Shown here: positions 44,290-52,465 of the stretch, one piece after another
Numbering within the stretch: the first letter of the stretch is position 1
Layout of the letters: each line of letters opens with the position of its first letter
Source of the DNA: Paenibacillus sp. SY21-1
Lineage (GTDB): Bacteria > Bacillota > Bacilli > Paenibacillales > Paenibacillaceae
Assembly: GCF_005222705.1 (NCBI RefSeq)
Contig: NZ_STGF01000008.1
Coordinates: forward strand, 1 to 64,000
DNA length: 64,000 nucleotides
Direction of reading: 5' to 3'
Position numbers and translations under genes: made by a program
The notes under the pieces: generated by a model
What the model was told of the DNA's origin: nothing
Database searches by the model: none
What the model saw: the letters and a program-made list of their open reading frames with translations, nothing else

Positions 44290-46131
44290 GTGGACACCAA
44301 ATCGGAAGTGAAAAGCCTGCTGCAAATCGCAGGTGAAAAAAAAGGACTGCTGACGACTGCAAGCCTTTTTTCTGTCATCTCAAGCTTGCTGCAAGTTGCG
44401 CCTTTTATATCGGTGTATCAAATTGTACTGGAGCTGCTTAAGCATGCCGGCAGCCCGTCGGGCGCAAACCAGGAGCTCATTGTCAAGTGGGGTTTATTTG
44501 CCTTTTTTACGCTGGTCGGTTCGCTGCTTACGCTGTATGTCAGCGGAATGTGCTCGCATATTGCCGCGTTTACTATTTTGTACGAGCTGCGTGTGCGTCT
44601 GTCCGAGCATGTTGCGAAGGTGCCAATGGGCTATCACACCAAAACGGCAACGGGGGAATTAAAAAAAATTATTGAAGCAAGCGTCGAAAAGATAGAAAAA
44701 TTTATTGCCCATCAACTGCCGGACGTCGTTAGCGCAATCATGATGCCGCTGTTTCTGCTCGGTTATCTATTCTGGATGGATTGGCGGCTGGCGTTCGTGC
44801 TGCTTGTGCCGATCGGTCTAGGCCTGTGGCTGCAGTCGCGGTTGTTTGCCAGCGAGGGAGGTCAGGAGGCATACCGGAAATTTCAATACTCGGTGGAGGA
44901 AATGAATGCGACCGGCGTCGAGTATGTAAGGGGCATGCCCGCAATCAAAATATTCGGCGTACGTGCAGAGTCGTTCCTTACCTTCCGCAAAGCGGTAGAA
45001 GAATACCGGGATTTGTCGCTTCGGATTACCGATTTGTGCAAAACGAACTACAGTCTCTTTTTTGTGATCATAAGCTCCCTATTCACGTTTGTGGTGCCGG
45101 TTGGCGTGCTGCTAGCCAGCTCCAATGCCGCTAGTCAATCGTTTGCCATCACGTTTATTCTTTTTCTGATCGTTTCCCCAAGCCTCTCGATGCCTCTGCT
45201 CAAGCTGCTGCATATAGGCGGCGGCATGCGCGATATTGTGGAAAGCCATAAGCGCATCGAATCGGTTTTTGCCCAGCAGGTCGTATCCGAGCCGGCCGCT
45301 CCGCGCGTGCCCGAGCATTACGAGATCAGCTTCAGCCAAGTTTCCTTTTCCTACGAGCCGAAGGAAAGCAAGTCGTATAAGCCGGTGCTCTCCGGGATTT
45401 CGTTTACTGCCCGGGCAGGTGAAATGACTGCGCTTGTCGGTCCCTCCGGAGGAGGGAAATCAACAATTGCCAGCCTGTTGTTGCGTTTTTGGGATGTACA
45501 GGATGGGAGGATTGCCATTGGCGGGGTTCCCATTCAAGAGATCGGTACGGCCAAGCTGATGGATATGGTTTCGTTTGTCTTTCAGGATGTGCACCTGTTC
45601 TATGATACGATTGAAGCCAACATCCGCATGGGCAATTCCTCCGCTACCCGAGAGCAAGTAATAGCTGCGGCAAAGACGGCATGCTGTCACGAATTTATTG
45701 AAAAGCTGGCGCAAGGCTACGAGACGAAAATCGGCGAAGGCGGAACCTACTTATCGGGTGGCGAAGCACAAAGGGTTGTCATTGCGCGAGCCTTGCTCAA
45801 AAACGCTCCCATTCTGGTGCTTGACGAAGCGACCGCCTACGCCGATGCCGAAAATGAAAAGAACATTCAGCAGGGGCTGAATGAGCTTGTCAAAGGCAAA
45901 ACGGTCATCATCATCGCGCACAGGCTGTCGACGATTCGGGCTGCGGAGCAGATTCTCGTCGTCAAGCAGGGAGCTATTGCGGAAGAGGGCAGGCACGAGG
46001 AGCTTCGCAGTAAAAACGGGCTGTATGAAAGCATGTGGCAGGCGCACATAAGCTCCGCATCGTGGAGGCTAGGCGGCCGCATGTCAGAAGCAGGCAAGGA
46101 GGGGAAGCGCGATGAATCGATACTTTTATAA
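44290..46131 (+). CDS. Siderophore-type ABC transporter, YbtP-like subunit
   Basis: This 613-residue half-transporter has six membrane helices followed by an ATPase domain (GPSGGGKST; LSGGE; ILVLDEATAYADAENE; IAHRLST). The exporter-like fold with the DEATAYAD variant is typical of the YbtP/YbtQ and IrtA/IrtB pairs, which import ferric siderophores despite their exporter architecture. GTG at 44290 lies six bases after AGGAGG, so the frame upstream is not used. It overlaps the next gene by 20 bases and is preceded by a Fur box. Confidence 0.87.
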   Translation: MDTKSEVKSLLQIAGEKKGLLTTASLFSVISSLLQVAPFISVYQIVLELLKHAGSPSGANQELIVKWGLFAFFTLVGSLLTLYVSGMCSHIAAFTILYELRVRLSEHVAKVPMGYHTKTATGELKKIIEASVEKIEKFIAHQLPDVVSAIMMPLFLLGYLFWMDWRLAFVLLVPIGLGLWLQSRLFASEGGQEAYRKFQYSVEEMNATGVEYVRGMPAIKIFGVRAESFLTFRKAVEEYRDLSLRITDLCKTNYSLFFVIISSLFTFVVPVGVLLASSNAASQSFAITFILFLIVSPSLSMPLLKLLHIGGGMRDIVESHKRIESVFAQQVVSEPAAPRVPEHYEISFSQVSFSYEPKESKSYKPVLSGISFTARAGEMTALVGPSGGGKSTIASLLLRFWDVQDGRIAIGGVPIQEIGTAKLMDMVSFVFQDVHLFYDTIEANIRMGNSSATREQVIAAAKTACCHEFIEKLAQGYETKIGEGGTYLSGGEAQRVVIARALLKNAPILVLDEATAYADAENEKNIQQGLNELVKGKTVIIIAHRLSTIRAAEQILVVKQGAIAEEGRHEELRSKNGLYESMWQAHISSASWRLGGRMSEAGKEGKRDESILL

Positions 46132-47851
46132 TATTTCCGGCGGCAATGTCCGTACGTTGGGACCTTCCGCTTTGGCGGCGCTGCTTGAGGGCATAATCAA
46201 GGTTGTGCCGGCTGCGCTGCTCGTCGATCTGTTTAATACGTTCTACTTATCGTTTACGGACCCCGCCAGCGGACTTGACACGACCCGGCTATGGAGCGTA
46301 TGCGCCATTCTGGTCGTGTGGCTGTTCGTTTCCTATGGGGCTTATTCGCTGCTCTATGATAAATCTTATCGTGCGGCATACAAGCTGGCAGCTGACGGAA
46401 GGTTAAAGCTTGCCGAGCATATCCGTCATCTGTCGCTCGGCTATTTCGGCAAGCGCGATCCGGGCGATATGACGAATCTGCTGCTCAGCGATTACGGGCA
46501 AGTGGAGCATACCATCTCGCATAACCTGCCGCAGCTGATTAGCGCTATCGTCCTTCCGCTGCTTGCTTTTACGGGCTTTTTGTTTCTGGACTGGCGGATG
46601 GCGCTGGCTATGTTTATGGCTTTGCCTATAGGCATCCTGCTGCTTTGGGCGACGGATTCGCTGCAAGCCCGGCTCAGCGAGAAGCATGTGCAAGCGAAAA
46701 ATGAAGCGGCCAGTCGGTTGCAGGAGTATTTGACGGGCATACGCGAAATTAAGGCGCACAATCTTGGCGGCAAACGCTTCGAGCGGCTTCGGCAGTCGTT
46801 CGATCGATTGAAGCGGGACTCGATCCGGCTGGAAGGAATTATGGGTCCGATTATATTAAGCGCGATGCTGCTCACGCGTTCAGGCATGACGATCATGATC
46901 GGCATCGGAAGCTATCTGATTGTGGGCGGCACGCTGACACTGCCGGTATTTCTGTTGTTTTTGCTCATCGGCACGAGGGTTTTCGACCCGTTGACGGTCG
47001 TCTTGTTGAGCTACGGGGAAATGCGCTATTCCGCCTACAGCGCACAGCGGATTATGGATGTGCAACGGGAGCGGACGATGCAGGGACAGGCTCCGGTCGA
47101 TGCGAGCGGAGCTATCAGGTTCGACCAGGTGTCATTCGGCTATAACCCGGATACGCCAGTGTTAAGCAAGCTTTCCTTCGCTATCAAGCCGCAGACGATA
47201 ACGGCTCTTGTTGGGCCTTCCGGCAGCGGAAAAAGCACCGTGACCCGGCTTATCGCCAGATTTTGGGATGTGGACAGCGGTACGATCAGCATCGGCGGAC
47301 AAGATTTGCGTGAAGCGAGCCCCGAAAAGCTGCTGCAGCAACTATCAATGGTTTTCCAGGATGTGTATTTGTTCCAGGACACGATCGGCAACAATATTCG
47401 CATCGGCAAAATGGATGCTACGCAGGAGGAGATTGAGGCTGCCGCCCGAAGGGCGTGCTGCCATGAGTTTATTTCGCAGCTGCCCCAAGGCTATGATACG
47501 CCTGTTGGCGAAGGCGGATCGACGCTCTCGGGCGGGGAGAAGCAGCGGGTATCGATTGCAAGAGCGCTGCTGAAGGATGCTTCCATCGTGCTGCTGGACG
47601 AAGCGACAGCCTCGCTTGACCCGGAGAACGAGGCGGCCGTGCAGCAGGCGATTAACGAGCTCGTCGCGAATAAAACCGTCATTATTATCGCGCATCGGCT
47701 GAAAACGATCCAGCATGCCGATCAAATTCTTGTGCTTGAGCAAGGAAAGCTCGTGCAGAGCGGAACACACGAGCAGCTGTCCGCCCGGCCGGGCGTATAC
47801 GCCGGATTATGGAGCTTGCAGCAGCAGGCTGAGGGATGGCAAGTGAAATAA
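46112..47851 (+). CDS. Siderophore-type ABC transporter, YbtQ-like subunit
   Basis: This 579-residue partner half-transporter has six membrane helices and an intact ATPase domain (GPSGSGKST; LSGGE; IVLLDEATASLDPEN; IAHRLKT). Both subunits keep the catalytic Glu, unlike the pair at 2324-5910. Overlapping genes and Fur control imply a heterodimer for iron-siderophore uptake. No siderophore-synthesis or ferric-reductase gene is nearby, so it may use siderophores made by other microbes (inference). Confidence 0.87.
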   Translation: MNRYFYNISGGNVRTLGPSALAALLEGIIKVVPAALLVDLFNTFYLSFTDPASGLDTTRLWSVCAILVVWLFVSYGAYSLLYDKSYRAAYKLAADGRLKLAEHIRHLSLGYFGKRDPGDMTNLLLSDYGQVEHTISHNLPQLISAIVLPLLAFTGFLFLDWRMALAMFMALPIGILLLWATDSLQARLSEKHVQAKNEAASRLQEYLTGIREIKAHNLGGKRFERLRQSFDRLKRDSIRLEGIMGPIILSAMLLTRSGMTIMIGIGSYLIVGGTLTLPVFLLFLLIGTRVFDPLTVVLLSYGEMRYSAYSAQRIMDVQRERTMQGQAPVDASGAIRFDQVSFGYNPDTPVLSKLSFAIKPQTITALVGPSGSGKSTVTRLIARFWDVDSGTISIGGQDLREASPEKLLQQLSMVFQDVYLFQDTIGNNIRIGKMDATQEEIEAAARRACCHEFISQLPQGYDTPVGEGGSTLSGGEKQRVSIARALLKDASIVLLDEATASLDPENEAAVQQAINELVANKTVIIIAHRLKTIQHADQILVLEQGKLVQSGTHEQLSARPGVYAGLWSLQQQAEGWQVK

Positions 47852-47857
47852 AGCGTG

Positions 47858-47881
47858 AGGGAGCTGCATCGGCAGCTCCCT
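47858..47881 (+). terminator. Terminator after the siderophore ABC pair
   Basis: AGGGAGCTGC pairs perfectly with GCAGCTCCCT around ATCG, with a T-rich tail. Confidence 0.75.
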
Positions 47882-47922
47882 GGTTGTTTTAAAGCAAAGG
47901 GGGATGGACCGGCTGGCGCCAA

Positions 47923-48468
47923 TCAAGCGTCCAGCGTCCGTGCCGGGGATGGCGCTCCGCTTTCAAGCGCAAGTAAAAAACGTTTGAAATCAAGTCCGCC
48001 GCGATAGCCGGTCAGCGCTCCTTTTTTGCCGATGACACGATGACAGGGCACTGCAATAAGCAGCGGATTGGCGCCGATCGCCGAAGCAACGGCACGGACA
48101 GCTGTCGGGCGTCCGACGGCGTCTGCTATATCCGAGTAAGAGCAAGTATCGCCATAGCGGATGGTCTCCAGCGTGCGCCATACCTCCTCTTGAAAAGGAG
48201 TTCCCGAGAGATCGAAGGCGATTTCCAGCGTCTGCCGTGTCCCCGCGAAGTATTCCTCAAGCTGATTCAAGGATTCGGCCAGTGCGGCAGCATCCTCATG
48301 CAAACAAGCGGAGGGGAAACGCTTGTGCACGTAGCGTTCAAGCTCGGATAATGGCGCGTCCGGCGTGCCGGCGTAGCATAGTCCCGACTGCGTTGCAGCC
48401 AAATAAAAACGCCATGGCCCATTTTCAAAAAGCGTATAGCTTATGGTTGGTACAGTCGATTTACTCAT
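47923..48468 (-). CDS. adaB: O6-methylguanine-DNA methyltransferase (AdaB-type)
   Basis: This 181-residue suicide enzyme removes methyl or alkyl groups from O6 of guanine onto its own Cys. The active site PCHRVIGKKGALTGYRGGL is intact, and the upstream DNA-binding helix region (EEVWRTLETIRYGDTCSYSDIADAVGRPTAVRAVASAIGANP) is typical. Length and position after an AdaA-type gene match Bacillus AdaB. ATG at 48468 follows GGAGG, and the gene overlaps adaA by eight bases. Confidence 0.92.
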   Translation of the reverse strand: MSKSTVPTISYTLFENGPWRFYLAATQSGLCYAGTPDAPLSELERYVHKRFPSACLHEDAAALAESLNQLEEYFAGTRQTLEIAFDLSGTPFQEEVWRTLETIRYGDTCSYSDIADAVGRPTAVRAVASAIGANPLLIAVPCHRVIGKKGALTGYRGGLDFKRFLLALESGAPSPARTLDA

Positions 48469-49045
48469 GATTGCCTCCGTTGCGATTGTCATGGAACGTA
48501 TGCCTTATGCGAAAGCTTGCGGGCGTTACTCCCAGCTTCCGTTTGAACAAGCTATTGAAATGGGGCACACTGGAGAAGCCCACCGTCCGCGCAATTTCGG
48601 CAGCGGACTGCGGGGAGGAAAGCAAGCTTCTCATGGCGGCCTTCAGCCGAACGGTTTGCACGTATTCCGCAGGGGAATGCCCTTTGATCCGCTTAAACTG
48701 CCTCTGCAGATGATAAGGACTGCCGTGGGCCATGTCCGCCAGCTTCTGCAACGTAATCGGCTCGGCGTAATGCTGATCGATCCATTCCACAATGCGCCCG
48801 ATCCATTCCTCAGCAGGAGGCTCCAGCTCGTCCGGCTTGCACCGTTTGCACGGGCGGAACTGCAGGGACAGCGCTTGGGAAGCGTCATGAAAAACGACCA
48901 CATTGCTTTTGAGCGGAAGTCTGGACCTGCAGGAAGGCCGGCAAAAGATGCGGGTCGTTATGACGCCGTACAGAAATTGTCCGTCATAGTCAGCGTCACA
49001 GGCTTCAATCGCTTTCCATTGCCATGCTGAGAGCTCATTGTGCAT
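48461..49045 (-). CDS. adaA: Ada-type methyl phosphotriester sensor and activator
   Basis: This 194-residue protein joins the Ada zinc domain (Cys residues in ITTRIFCRPSC and RPCKRCKP, one of which accepts methyl from phosphotriesters) to an AraC helix-turn-helix pair (LQKLADMAHGSPYHLQRQFKRIKG; AAEIARTVGFSSVPHFNSLFKRKLG). When methylated it activates its own operon and alkA. There is no fused O6 transferase domain, which is supplied by the next gene, as in Bacillus. ATG at 49045 follows AGAGGTG. Confidence 0.93.
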   Translation of the reverse strand: MHNELSAWQWKAIEACDADYDGQFLYGVITTRIFCRPSCRSRLPLKSNVVVFHDASQALSLQFRPCKRCKPDELEPPAEEWIGRIVEWIDQHYAEPITLQKLADMAHGSPYHLQRQFKRIKGHSPAEYVQTVRLKAAMRSLLSSPQSAAEIARTVGFSSVPHFNSLFKRKLGVTPASFRIRHTFHDNRNGGNHE

Positions 49046-49186
49046 TGCGTTCACCTCTGCAAACAGTATACACGACCTTGGAAGAAGAGACACGCTTGCG
49101 AGAATAGAACAGCAAGATAACGTAACGGCGGGGCATCGCTTATTGTGAACGGATTCGTTACACTGGTGACGAAGGAGGGATGGCGG

Positions 49187-50110
49187 GTGAAACGAGCATG
49201 GTCGATCAAGGAGGTTGAAGACGGACTTCAATTGCAGGGTCCGCCAGATTTTAGCTATTCGCAGAATGTAAACTATTTGTCCAGATCGGCGCTTGAATGC
49301 TTGTATGAGATTGAGGGTGAGAGAGTTATCCGCGCGATTCGACTCGCCAATAAGCCTGTCCTTATTGAAATAAGCGGCAAGGAGCGGCTGCTGAACGTAA
49401 AGCTGCTGACGAGCGTTGCTGCAGGGCGGAGCGATGTGCTGGCGGAGATTGCCGCTTATGTCGGAGAATGGTTCGATTTAGAGCGGGATATGCGACCTTT
49501 TTATGAGCTGGCTGCGCGAGATCCGGTTTTGCAGGGAGCGGCAAAGGCGTATGCAGGACTTAGGGTGATGGGCATCCCCGAGCTGTTCGAAGCGCTGGCT
49601 TGGGGCATTATCGGCCAGCAAATCAATCTGCCTTTCGCGTATCGGCTCAAGCGGCGGCTGGTGGAGCGTTACGGGGATGCGGCCGTCCATGGCGGTCGCA
49701 CCTATTACATGTTTCCGGCAGCGGAGAAGGTGGCGGATTTAACGGTTGGCGCCATGGACGGCCTGCAATTAACGGTCAAGAAAAGGGAGTATCTGATCGA
49801 TACTGCCCAACTCATCGCCGGCGGAAAGCTAACGAAGTCGGCTTTGCTCGAAGCGGGAAGCATGAGGCAGGCGGAGCGCATGCTAACGGAGATTCGCGGC
49901 ATCGGGCCGTGGACGGCTAACTATGTGCTGATGCGCTGCTTGCGTTTTGCAGATGCTTTTCCGATTGACGACGTCGGTTTGCAATTGGCGGTGAAGTCGG
50001 TGCTCGGGCTCGATCGCAAGCCTTTCAAGTCCGAGCTAGTGGATTTGTCTGCGCATTGGAGAGGCTGGGAGGCATACGCGGTGTTTTATTTGTGGCGACT
50101 GCTGTACTAA
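49187..50110 (+). CDS. alkA: DNA-3-methyladenine glycosylase
   Basis: This 307-residue base-excision enzyme releases 3-methyladenine and other alkylated bases. It has the HhH-GPD fold: IIGQQIN in the core, then the hairpin EIRGIGPWTANYVLMRCL and the catalytic Asp in DAFPIDDVGL. It is divergent from adaA-adaB, the same arrangement as Bacillus subtilis. GTG at 49187 follows AAGGAGG by eight bases. A GTG at 49145 has no site. Confidence 0.93.
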   Translation: MKRAWSIKEVEDGLQLQGPPDFSYSQNVNYLSRSALECLYEIEGERVIRAIRLANKPVLIEISGKERLLNVKLLTSVAAGRSDVLAEIAAYVGEWFDLERDMRPFYELAARDPVLQGAAKAYAGLRVMGIPELFEALAWGIIGQQINLPFAYRLKRRLVERYGDAAVHGGRTYYMFPAAEKVADLTVGAMDGLQLTVKKREYLIDTAQLIAGGKLTKSALLEAGSMRQAERMLTEIRGIGPWTANYVLMRCLRFADAFPIDDVGLQLAVKSVLGLDRKPFKSELVDLSAHWRGWEAYAVFYLWRLLY

Positions 50111-50251
50111 ATGATTGCAGATCAGCTGCTTTAATTACAAACGCTGCTTCAGCAAGGTCCGCTGCCCGCTTTTTCGTCCTGTGTCTTCTGTTCCGGCCGG
50201 CTGCCGTGTTAGAATAGGGCACAGCAAGCGTTGAGGAAGGAGGAGGACGAT

Positions 50252-51253
50252 ATGAAGGGGAACGCGACGATACAGGATGTAGCCAGAGCTGCCGGCGTAT
50301 CGGTGGCAACGGTGTCCCGAGTATTGAACAACAGTCCGCTGGTCAAAGAAAACACGAAAGCCAGAATTGTTCAGGTGATAAAAGAGCTGGCGTACGAACC
50401 GAATTATTTGGGACGCGAGCTCAGAAGAGCGGAGACCAGGAGAATCATGGTCATGACGCCAAGCCTCGTATTTCCGATCATGGCCGGCGTCTACAAAGGA
50501 ATGCAGGAAACGGCGCAGCGGCATGGCTATCATGTGCTCGTATGCTCCACCTCCGGCAGAAGGGAGAAGGAGGAGGAGCTGCTCCATATGCTCAAAACGA
50601 AAATCGTCGACGGCATCGTTATGCTGACGAGCACGCTTGAGCCAGATGAGCTAAACCAGCTTGCGAAGCAGTATCGGATCGTTCAGTGCTCAGAGCCCAA
50701 GCTGGGGGCTGAAGCCTATTGCGTCACTATTGACAATGAGCGGGCAGCCTTCGACGCGACAGTTCATCTCGCCAACTTAGGCCATCGCAGAATCGCCATG
50801 CTGAGAGGCAAGCATGAAACCTCGGCCATGCTGCGCGAGCAAGGGTTTCGAAAAGCGATGGCGCATGCGGGCCTGACGGTAGAGGAGTCGATGATTCAAA
50901 CGTGCGATTACGATTACGAAAGCGGATATGCAAGCGCGTTGCAGCTGATGGGCGAGGTAAAGCCGCCAACCGCCATTTTTTGCGCCAACGATGTCGTCGC
51001 TTTTGGCTGCGTGAACGCGCTCAAGGAGCTTGGCATAGCCATTCCGCAGCAGCTAGCGGTTGTGGGATTTGACGATACGATTGAATCGACGATGTGTACG
51101 CCGAACATTACGACTGTGCGCCAGCCCACATACGATCTTGGCCGATTGGCGATGGAGGCTTTAATCGGAAGCCTGGAGAGCGGAGTGCAGGCAACGGGAC
51201 AGCAGCAGCTTGAGTATGAGCTGGTCATCCGAAGCTCGACGATTCATCCATAA
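50252..51253 (+). CDS. LacI-family transcriptional regulator
   Basis: This 333-residue repressor has the N-terminal LacI helix-turn-helix and hinge (TIQDVARAAGVSVATVSRVL) and a sugar-binding-protein-like effector domain with VVGFDDTIESTMCTPNITTVRQP near the end. It probably binds the two TGTAAT(CG/GC)ATTACA palindromes just downstream and controls the epimerase gene, perhaps also itself. ATG at 50252 follows AAGGAGGAGG. Effector unknown. Confidence 0.92.
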   Translation: MKGNATIQDVARAAGVSVATVSRVLNNSPLVKENTKARIVQVIKELAYEPNYLGRELRRAETRRIMVMTPSLVFPIMAGVYKGMQETAQRHGYHVLVCSTSGRREKEEELLHMLKTKIVDGIVMLTSTLEPDELNQLAKQYRIVQCSEPKLGAEAYCVTIDNERAAFDATVHLANLGHRRIAMLRGKHETSAMLREQGFRKAMAHAGLTVEESMIQTCDYDYESGYASALQLMGEVKPPTAIFCANDVVAFGCVNALKELGIAIPQQLAVVGFDDTIESTMCTPNITTVRQPTYDLGRLAMEALIGSLESGVQATGQQQLEYELVIRSSTIHP

Positions 51254-51287
51254 TATGAGATCCGTGCAAAACGAAATAAATAGGGGA

Positions 51288-51316
51288 TTGCAATTCAAAA
51301 AGGGCTCTCCTATAAT
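51288..51316 (+). promoter_or_regulatory. Promoter of the sugar isomerase gene
   Basis: TTGCAA (51288-51293) and TATAAT (51311-51316) are 17 bases apart. Confidence 0.7.
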
Positions 51317-51321
51317 ATAAA

Positions 51322-51337
51322 TTGTAATCGATTACAA
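51322..51337. promoter_or_regulatory. LacI-type operator 1
   Basis: TTGTAATCGATTACAA is a perfect 16-base palindrome with the central CG typical of LacI-family sites. It lies just past the -10 box. Confidence 0.75.
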
Positions 51338-51361
51338 ATGAATCGGCATTTTTTAGCCGTG

Positions 51362-51381
51362 AAATGTAATGCATTACATTT
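51362..51381. promoter_or_regulatory. LacI-type operator 2
   Basis: AAATGTAATGCATTACATTT is a perfect 20-base palindrome with the same TGTAAT half-site as operator 1. The centres are 42 bases apart, about four helical turns, suitable for looping or cooperative binding. Confidence 0.7.
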
Positions 51382-51472
51382 TATCGATGCAGCCGTTGCG
51401 AAATGCTGAACAATCTGGCAGATCGCCTGGATCGGCTGCTCAAGCATGAACGAAAAACGGGAGGCAAAGACG

Positions 51473-52318
51473 ATGATCAACATACCGGTAGGCTTGCAGC
51501 TGTTCTCCGTACGGGAATCGCTGGCCAAGGATTTTATGGGCACGCTCAAGCAAGTGGCGGAAATTGGATATAAAAACGTAGAGTTTGCCTTTCATAGCAC
51601 CCTTTCGGATGGGCGCTTCGAGCTGGAATATACGTCCGAGCAGCTGAAAAGCCGAATGGACAGCTTGGGTCTGCGTGTCGTCACCAGTCATGTCGCCTAT
51701 CACCCTAACCTGGACTGGGATGCCGTTATAAGGTACAATGCGGAAATCGGAAGCGAAGGCGTCGTTATGCCCATCGCCTTTTTCAAAGGGAAGCAGGACG
51801 CCATTGAGCTGGCCCAATGGCTGAATGAATCGGGCCGTAAATGTAAGGCGGCAGGCATTCAGTTCTATTATCATAATCATCACCATGAGTTTCAGCCGTT
51901 CGAAGGCGAGGCCGCAATGGATATTTTGCTTGCCAACACGGACCCCGAGCTTGTGCATTTGGAATTGGATACGTTCTGGGCGCTGCGCGGCGGAGTCGAG
52001 CCGATCAGCTACATGGACAAGGTGGGCAGCCGGATCGGCTTGCTCCATCAAAAGGATCTCAGCGCGACGGCAGCGCCCGTCAACATGCTGGAATCCACAA
52101 CCGAGCCCGTAACGATGGAGTCGTTCATAGGCGCGATCAATCCATCCGATTTCACGGAGATCGGCACTGGCGTCATGGATATTCCTGCGATTTTGTCCAA
52201 AGCTCAAGAGCTTGGCTCCGTTAAATATATTATTGTCGAGCAGGACGTGACATTGAAGGGCGAGCTTGAGAGCGTAAAGGAAAGCTTCGACAACATTACC
52301 AAAATCCTTTCGTCATAA
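51473..52318 (+). CDS. Sugar phosphate isomerase/epimerase family protein
   Basis: This 281-residue TIM-barrel protein belongs to the xylose-isomerase-like group: GLQLFSVRESLAKDF at the start, then YYHNHHHEFQPFEG, VHLELDTFWALRGG and IGLLHQKDLS, which supply the metal-binding Glu, Asp and His residues. Members isomerise or epimerise sugars and inositols; the substrate here is unknown. ATG at 51473 lies eight bases after CGGGAGG. It is controlled by the two LacI-type operators. Confidence 0.88.
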   Translation: MINIPVGLQLFSVRESLAKDFMGTLKQVAEIGYKNVEFAFHSTLSDGRFELEYTSEQLKSRMDSLGLRVVTSHVAYHPNLDWDAVIRYNAEIGSEGVVMPIAFFKGKQDAIELAQWLNESGRKCKAAGIQFYYHNHHHEFQPFEGEAAMDILLANTDPELVHLELDTFWALRGGVEPISYMDKVGSRIGLLHQKDLSATAAPVNMLESTTEPVTMESFIGAINPSDFTEIGTGVMDIPAILSKAQELGSVKYIIVEQDVTLKGELESVKESFDNITKILSS

Positions 52319-52355
52319 TGGGTCTGTTATAGCATAAGGATACGGCTGCAAGCGG

Positions 52356-52380
52356 GCGATGCGTAAGCATCGCTTTTTGT
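52356..52380 (+). terminator. Terminator after the isomerase gene
   Basis: GCGATGC pairs with GCATCGC around GTAA, followed by TTTTTGTTTT. Confidence 0.8.
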
Positions 52381-52465
52381 TTTGCCCGCATTGTGGGGAA
52401 GCGGTACATAATGTTATCCATATTGCGCCAAAATAGAGTCAACATGGAAGCGAAGGGTGCCTGCT

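Noticed and set aside
52384..52465. Sigma-G promoter of the ger operon
   Set aside because: CATAAT and CATATT -10-like sites exist but no matching -35 at the right distance.
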